Source: UTCHB3 sp002050155
GTDB taxonomy: Bacteria; Bacteroidota; Ignavibacteria; Ignavibacteriales; Ignavibacteriaceae
Assembly (NCBI GenBank): GCA_030584105.1
Contig: CP129491.1
Span: 434,001 to 498,000 of the forward strand
Length of the DNA: 64,000 nt
Direction: 5' to 3'
The stretch's first letter is position 1. The number at the start of each line of letters is the position of its first letter. The position numbers and the translations under genes are program-made. Of the stretch, positions 59,885-64,000 are shown piece after piece. Under the pieces are notes generated by a model, which was given only the letters and a program-made list of their open reading frames with translations, searched no databases and was not told the DNA's origin.

Positions 59885-60889
59885 ATGATTAATGGATATG
59901 CCGCCTTTGAGGCGAGAGGTGAGCTGAAGCCTTACAGCTATGAGCCAAAGGCTTTAGCAGACGATGAAGTGGAGATTGCCGTTACGCATTGCGGAATAAT
60001 CAGAAGCGATCTTCACATGATCGATAACGATTGGTACAGAAGCAGTTACCCGTTTATACCGGGGCAGGAAATTGTGGGGCATGTAACGCGTAAGGGTTCT
60101 TCTGTAAATCACTTAAATACAGGTGAAAGGGTTGCGCTCGGTTGGCAATCGAGAAGTTGCCACAAATGCGAACAGTGTCTTTCGGGTAACGAAAACCTGT
60201 GCGAATTTGCTGAATTTACCTGTATGGGCAGAAACGGAGGGTTTGCCGATAAAGTAATTGCAGACTCTGCCTTTGTGATAAGAGTGCCGGATGGGTTAGC
60301 CTCCGAGGATGCGGGCCCCCTGATGTGCTCGGGGATTACCGTTTTTGCGCCCCTGTATTTATACGGTGTTAAACCGGGCGACAAAGTCGGAATTGTCGGT
60401 ATCGGGGGCTTGGGACATTTTGCGATTCAGTTTGCGGCAAGGATGGGCGCCGAGGTTACCGCCATTTCAACCAGTGACAGCAAGAGAGAAGATGCTTTCA
60501 AGTTGGGTGCTTCGCACTTTATTAATTCCAAAGAAGACCCTGATTTCAAAGCGTATTCGCGTCATTTTGACCAAATAGTAACTACCGGCTCGTTTGATAT
60601 GAACTGGGAAGCAGTTATGCTTTCACTTAAACCGCGGGGCGAACTTTGGTTGGAGGGCGGCGGAAGCAAACCGCTTAATGTAATGCCCTACACTGTCTTC
60701 CACGAAGGACGAAAAATAGCAGGTACTTTAATAGGTCCGCCCAAAATGCTGGCGGAGATGCTTGATTTTTCAGCAAAGCATGGGATTAAATCGGTAGGGG
60801 AAATAATGCCGATGAAAGATGTGAACAAAGCACTGCAAAGAATGAGAGAAGATACAGTGCGTTATAAAATTGTTTTGGTGAACGAGTAA
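59885..60889 (+). CDS. Zinc-type alcohol dehydrogenase (cinnamyl-alcohol-like), atypical zinc ligand
   Basis: This 334-residue MDR dehydrogenase has structural zinc cysteines C92, C95, C98 and C106 (CHKCEQCLSGNENLC) and the Rossmann motif GIVGIGGLGHFAIQFA. Catalytic ligand Cys36 is present in VTHCGIIRSDLHMIDNDW, and a Cys is found in GPLMCSGIT. The usual His of PGHE is Gln61 here (PGQEIVG), which would alter the catalytic zinc site. The family oxidises alcohols or reduces aldehydes with NADP(H). GAGAGAAA precedes the ATG. A bidirectional terminator follows. Confidence 0.87.
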   Translation: MINGYAAFEARGELKPYSYEPKALADDEVEIAVTHCGIIRSDLHMIDNDWYRSSYPFIPGQEIVGHVTRKGSSVNHLNTGERVALGWQSRSCHKCEQCLSGNENLCEFAEFTCMGRNGGFADKVIADSAFVIRVPDGLASEDAGPLMCSGITVFAPLYLYGVKPGDKVGIVGIGGLGHFAIQFAARMGAEVTAISTSDSKREDAFKLGASHFINSKEDPDFKAYSRHFDQIVTTGSFDMNWEAVMLSLKPRGELWLEGGGSKPLNVMPYTVFHEGRKIAGTLIGPPKMLAEMLDFSAKHGIKSVGEIMPMKDVNKALQRMREDTVRYKIVLVNE

Positions 60890-60915
60890 AGTATAAATAC
60901 AAAAAATGATTAAAT

Positions 60916-60948
60916 AAAAAAGCCGTCTTTTTTCAAGACGGCTTTTTT
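60916..60948 (+). terminator. Bidirectional Rho-independent terminator
   Basis: AAAAAAGCCGTCTT pairs perfectly with AAGACGGCTTTTTT (14 bp, 5-nt loop) between the convergent alcohol dehydrogenase and mdh genes. The A-run on one side and T-run on the other let it act in both directions. Confidence 0.93.
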
Positions 60949-61006
60949 GTTATTCTTAAGAGTTTTAGTTCTCTTTAAGAGAGTTATGTAAGATTGTTCA
61001 ACGCAG

Positions 61007-61150
61007 GGTTGCAGTAAAATTCTAACTTACGGTTACTGTGAAGAACCAAAGCATAGTATCAGTAATTATCTAATGCCCGGTTGCAGCAAGAACCCATTGT
61101 ATGGTTGCTATAATAATCAAATGCATGGCAGCAGTAAGAGCAACAATGGG
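61007..61150 (-). repeat. Degenerate 24-bp tandem repeat between convergent genes
   Basis: Six units start at 61007, 61031, 61056, 61079, 61103 and 61127, consensus GGTTGCAGTAAGAATC plus TAATGCAT. Unit length is 23-25 bp. It lies just beyond the mdh stop and fills much of the 317-bp gap, which otherwise contains only the terminator at 60916. Confidence 0.8.
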
Positions 61151-61206
61151 TTTAAGTTATTGTGAGCCGAAAAAAGGCTTTGCAATAACTTCCCAAACTG
61201 CGTTAA

Positions 61207-62133
61207 CTACATACCCAATTTTTCGATATTCGCTTTAACATCATTAGCTGAACGATGGAGTTCTGCAAGCTCCTGATCGGTCAGTTTCAGTTCGATTATC
61301 TTTTCGATACCGTTACTTCCGAGCTGCACGGGGACGCCAACAAACATGCCGTTCAGACCGTATTCGCCCTCTAAGTAGGCTGCACACGGCAGAATGCGTT
61401 GCCTGTTTTTAACTATAGCGTCAACCATTTCAACAGCAGAAGAAGATGGTGCATAGTAAGCACTTCCTGTTTTAAGGAAGTTAACAATTTCGATACCGCC
61501 ATTTCTTGCTCTGTCAACCAACTCGGCGATTCTGCTTTCGGGAATTAGTTCGCTGATCGGGATACCTGAAACGGTTGAGTATCTTACCAACGGAACCATT
61601 GAATCGCCATGCCCGCCGAGCACAAGGGCGTGAACATCCTTAACGGAAACATTCAGCTCTTTTGCGATAAAAAGGCGGAAACGGGCAGAATCGAGTATTC
61701 CTGCCATACCAACAACGCGGTTCTTGGGGAATTTACTCTTCTTCATCGAGACCCACGCCATAACATCCAACGGGTTGGAGACAATAACGATCACAGCGTT
61801 TGGTGAGCCGGGAGCAATTTGTTCAGTAACCGACCCGACGATTTCAGCATTTTTCATCAGAAGGTCGTCGCGGGTCATTCCCGGTTTTCTCGCAAGACCG
61901 GCAGTGATAACGATAATGTCAGAACCTGCCGTATCGGCGTAGTCATTAGTACCAATTACGGAAGTATCAAACTCTTCAACGGGTGCGCTCTCCCACATAT
62001 CAAGTGCTTTACCCTGTGGGATACCCTCGATAATATCAAGCAGAACTACATTTTCAGCGAGGTGCTTTTCAGCAATTCTTTGAGCAGCGGTGGCGCCGAC
62101 ATTTCCGGCACCAACAACGGTAATCTTTTTCAT
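61207..62133 (-). CDS. mdh: Malate dehydrogenase (LDH-like)
   Basis: This NAD-dependent enzyme interconverts malate and oxaloacetate in the TCA cycle. The protein has 308 residues: VVGAGNVGATAAQ, VISNPLDVMAWV, the catalytic His in VLGGHGDSMVPLVRYS, and Arg-rich RKPGMTRDDLLMKN in the loop that selects malate (R rather than Q). It follows rpmA by 14 bp on the minus strand and may share its promoter at 62775. sucD at 26372 is another TCA gene of the window. Confidence 0.96.
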   Translation of the reverse strand: MKKITVVGAGNVGATAAQRIAEKHLAENVVLLDIIEGIPQGKALDMWESAPVEEFDTSVIGTNDYADTAGSDIIVITAGLARKPGMTRDDLLMKNAEIVGSVTEQIAPGSPNAVIVIVSNPLDVMAWVSMKKSKFPKNRVVGMAGILDSARFRLFIAKELNVSVKDVHALVLGGHGDSMVPLVRYSTVSGIPISELIPESRIAELVDRARNGGIEIVNFLKTGSAYYAPSSSAVEMVDAIVKNRQRILPCAAYLEGEYGLNGMFVGVPVQLGSNGIEKIIELKLTDQELAELHRSANDVKANIEKLGM

Positions 62134-62147
62134 TTTAGTTCCGTAAA

Positions 62148-62408
62148 TTATTCAGCAGTAGGTACGATAGAAACGAACTGTCTGTTGTTAGCACGGGCTT
62201 TAAACTCAACCGTACCATCAGCCAGAGCGAAGAGTGTATCGTCTTTCCCAATACCGACATTAAGCCCGGGGTGGAATTTAGTGCCTCTTTGGCGCACGAT
62301 GATCGAGCCGGCTTCAACGAATTGCCCGCCGAAAGCTTTAACGCCTAATCTCTGGGCGTTGCTGTCTCTTCCGTTCTTGGTGGATCCTTGTCCCTTTTTA
62401 TGTGCCAT
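62148..62408 (-). CDS. rpmA: 50S ribosomal protein L27
   Basis: This 86-residue ribosomal protein has the invariant N-terminus MAHKKGQGSTKNGRDSNAQR, QFVEAGSIIVRQRGTKFHPG and VGIGKDDTLFALADG. It has no N-terminal extension of the type found in some Firmicutes, so no processing is expected. It is 11 bp after rplU. The order rplU-rpmA is the rule in bacteria; a following mdh is less usual. Confidence 0.98.
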   Translation of the reverse strand: MAHKKGQGSTKNGRDSNAQRLGVKAFGGQFVEAGSIIVRQRGTKFHPGLNVGIGKDDTLFALADGTVEFKARANNRQFVSIVPTAE

Positions 62409-62419
62409 AGTTAAACTCC

Positions 62420-62728
62420 TTATCCGATAGTTAAAATTTCAATTCTGGTAAGATGTTGCCTGTGCCCGTTAAGTTTGTCATAATCTTTGCGTCTTTTCTT
62501 TTTGAAGACGAGCACTTTATCATCTTTAATATGCTCAAGTACTTTAGCTGTAACTTTTAAGCCATCAACATTGGGGGTGCCGATCTTCACACCGGCGTCG
62601 TCTGAGTAAAGGAGTACATTATCGAACACCACTTCACTCTCAGGCTCAGCGTTCAGACGAGGGACGAAGTGCTTCTCCGACTCTGAAACTTTAAACTGCT
62701 GTCCTGCGATATCTACAACTGCAAACAT
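62420..62728 (-). CDS. rplU: 50S ribosomal protein L21
   Basis: This 102-residue ribosomal protein begins MFAVVDIAGQQFKVSE and contains KVLVFKKKRRKDYDKLNGHRQ, the rRNA-binding signature region of L21. AAAGGA lies upstream of the ATG. It heads the rplU-rpmA(-mdh) group with a clear promoter at 62775-62802. Confidence 0.98.
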   Translation of the reverse strand: MFAVVDIAGQQFKVSESEKHFVPRLNAEPESEVVFDNVLLYSDDAGVKIGTPNVDGLKVTAKVLEHIKDDKVLVFKKKRRKDYDKLNGHRQHLTRIEILTIG

Positions 62729-62774
62729 TGCGGTCCTTTATGGGTTAATCAAAAAATATTTTTTTTAGACTTGT

Positions 62775-62802
62775 AATATACGCAAACCGGCAAAATTATC
62801 AA
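62775..62802 (-). promoter_or_regulatory. Housekeeping-type promoter of rplU-rpmA
   Basis: On the minus strand TTGATA (62797-62802) and TATATT (62775-62780) are 16 bp apart, 47 bp before the rplU ATG. Both hexamers are close to the sigma-70 consensus. Confidence 0.6.
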
Positions 62803-62869
62803 AAGAAATTGGTCGCTTTGAAAGTAAGTTTTTACGGGAAGCTTGCGCCGTGAAACTTAAGGATTAATT

Positions 62870-62968
62870 GCTGAATAGTTGGTGATTTTACCGTTGGGTG
62901 GTGTTAATAAAAGATTAGTAAGACTGTTGCTTTTTGCTGAATTTTTGGTGATTTTACCGTTGAGTGGT
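62870..62968 (+). repeat. 33-bp direct repeat, 66-bp offset
   Basis: 62870-62902 and 62936-62968 agree at 30 of 33 positions (core TTGGTGATTTTACCGTTG). The rest of the 491-bp gap between rplU and the ligase gene (62729-63219) holds the promoter at 62775 and no gene I can support. Confidence 0.8.
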
Positions 62969-63219
62969 TTACTCTCTGCTTATAAAAACAACGAATTTAT
63001 TTACGCTTAAATAACGAACAGTGTTGATATTATTAATGGTACATAATCCAGGGTGCAAAACTTGCCGGAAGTACTTACATTTATCGCAGCGCCCAACTTA
63101 CCGGCAACTTTAACCCCACGAAAAATTTAATGTGCTTTTCGTAAAAAATATTTAGATGAAACCGACGGGATTTTCCGTATCTTTCAGTTTGTAAAAAAAT
63201 AAACACGGAGAGTGCGAAT

Positions 63220-64000
63220 TTGAAGTTTCAAATTTATGATAAAACTGCAATCGTTTGGAAAGATCGGAAGATCAGCTACAGAGAATTTTACCAACACGCC
63301 AACCAATATGCGTTTTTATATTCTGAACTAAAACCGAAAAAAACAGCTATTTTTTCACCTAACAGGGTCGAATGGGTGTTCGCATTCTTCTCCGGCTGGA
63401 TAAACGGTTCGACGCCGGTTCCGATCGATTTTATGTCGCAGCCTTCTGAAGTGGCATATATCCTGAACGACAGCCGCCCGGAGGTGATTTTCATACCGGA
63501 AGAGAACAGGGAAGTCTTTTCAAAAATAGCAAATCAACTTGAGTATGAAATTAAAACCTTCGTTTTCGAAGAAATACCGGATGAGCATGAAAAATTTGAA
63601 GCTGCAGAATATGAGCAGCCGGATCACGGGGAAACGGCGGTTATAACCTACACTTCGGGAACAACCGGCAACCCCAAAGGGGTGATGCTTTCCTTCGAAA
63701 ATGTTTTGGTGAACATTGATGCAGTAAGCAATCAGGTGCCGATTTTCACACCGGAGAGGGTTACGCTCGCTCTTTTACCGATGCACCACATCCTTCCATT
63801 GATGGGGTCTTTCATTGCGCCGATTTACACAGGCGGAACTGTCGCCTTCTCTCCCTCGATGGTTTCTGATGATATTATTTCCACACTTCAAAAAAACAGT
63901 GTTGCGATTATAATCGGTGTACCGCGGTTGTATGAGGCAATTCGAAAAGGGGTTATGGATAAGATAAACGCCAATCCGGTTGCAAAAACTTTGTTCAAAG
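63220..64000 (+). CDS. AMP-dependent acyl-CoA ligase, N-terminal part (runs off the window)
   Basis: An open frame of 260 codons continues past the window end. It starts with a TTG at 63220 after ACGGAGAG; no ATG fits because conserved sequence begins at once (DKTAIVWKDRKISYREFYQ). The ATP loop ITYTSGTTGNPKGVMLS and LLPMHHILPLMG are typical of long-chain acyl-CoA ligases of the FadD type. The C-terminal half is not seen. It is the fourth ANL-type gene near this region if counted with the ligases at 16230 and 33804. Confidence 0.88.
   Translation, partial: MKFQIYDKTAIVWKDRKISYREFYQHANQYAFLYSELKPKKTAIFSPNRVEWVFAFFSGWINGSTPVPIDFMSQPSEVAYILNDSRPEVIFIPEENREVFSKIANQLEYEIKTFVFEEIPDEHEKFEAAEYEQPDHGETAVITYTSGTTGNPKGVMLSFENVLVNIDAVSNQVPIFTPERVTLALLPMHHILPLMGSFIAPIYTGGTVAFSPSMVSDDIISTLQKNSVAIIIGVPRLYEAIRKGVMDKINANPVAKTLFK

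Noticed and set aside
1..64000. tRNA, rRNA, insertion sequences, prophage genes or integrase sites
   Set aside because: I saw no cloverleaf, rRNA motif, transposase or integrase pattern in any gap or frame.

Overview
The window looks like a chromosome segment of a Gram-negative bacterium of the Ignavibacteria / Bacteroidota-Chlorobiota group. The best evidence is the large secreted protein at 22846-26148, whose C-terminus carries the NYPNPFNPST-type sorting domain of the type IX secretion system (T9SS) in the form common in Ignavibacteria. Moderate GC content, many lipoproteins and outer-membrane barrels, and frequent TTG/GTG starts agree. No RNA genes, insertion sequences, prophage or CRISPR array were found.

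Layout. (1) 1305-11320 is a heme locus: hemX/ccsA-like, hemA, hemC, hemD, hemE, hemN, hemH and hemY-type hemG, covering glutamyl-tRNA to protoheme except hemL and hemB. (2) 11569-17732 is a GbsR/MarR-type regulator with two matching palindromic operators, then an SDR reductase, a KAS III-like protein lacking two catalytic residues, a sodium/solute symporter and an acyl-CoA ligase. (3) 17842-22295 has a duplicated-domain lipoprotein, an outer-membrane barrel and two alpha/beta hydrolases. (4) 22709-26148 is a probable sigma-54-controlled T9SS surface protein with a putative thioester (covalent adhesin) domain. (5) 26372-30699 holds sucD, ndk, a NUDIX hydrolase, a NamZ-like muramidase and a lipoprotein. 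(6) 32428-37281 holds an SGNH hydrolase, a fatty acyl-AMP-ligase-like enzyme, an acyl carrier protein and an MBOAT. This matches the logic of the Gram-positive Dlt system, so it is a candidate surface-acylation machine. (7) 37297-44185 holds exported NlpC/P60, a Tat-type dipeptide epimerase, two M16 proteases and a GH9 glycosidase. (8) 44195-57841 is a second probable sigma-54 unit: RecA/KaiC-like ATPase, TPR/outer-membrane barrel, membrane glycosyltransferase, degenerate deacetylase, FN3 lipoprotein, degenerate hybrid kinase and a second glycosyltransferase. It reads as an undescribed synthase-dependent exopolysaccharide system. (9) 57945-64000 holds an ArnT-like transferase, a zinc alcohol dehydrogenase, the rplU-rpmA-mdh group and a truncated acyl-CoA ligase.

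A theme across the window is short, degenerate tandem or direct duplication in intergenic DNA, with unrelated units of 13, 16, 21-22, 24-25, about 41, 66 and 71 bp. Several units include the end of the upstream gene or the start of the downstream one, and two arrays lie in frame inside coding sequence (hemG, ArnT-like). The repeats differ from gap to gap, so they look like the product of a local duplication process and not one mobile repeat family.

All calls come from reading the sequence. Family assignments rest on recognised motifs, and no database search was run.
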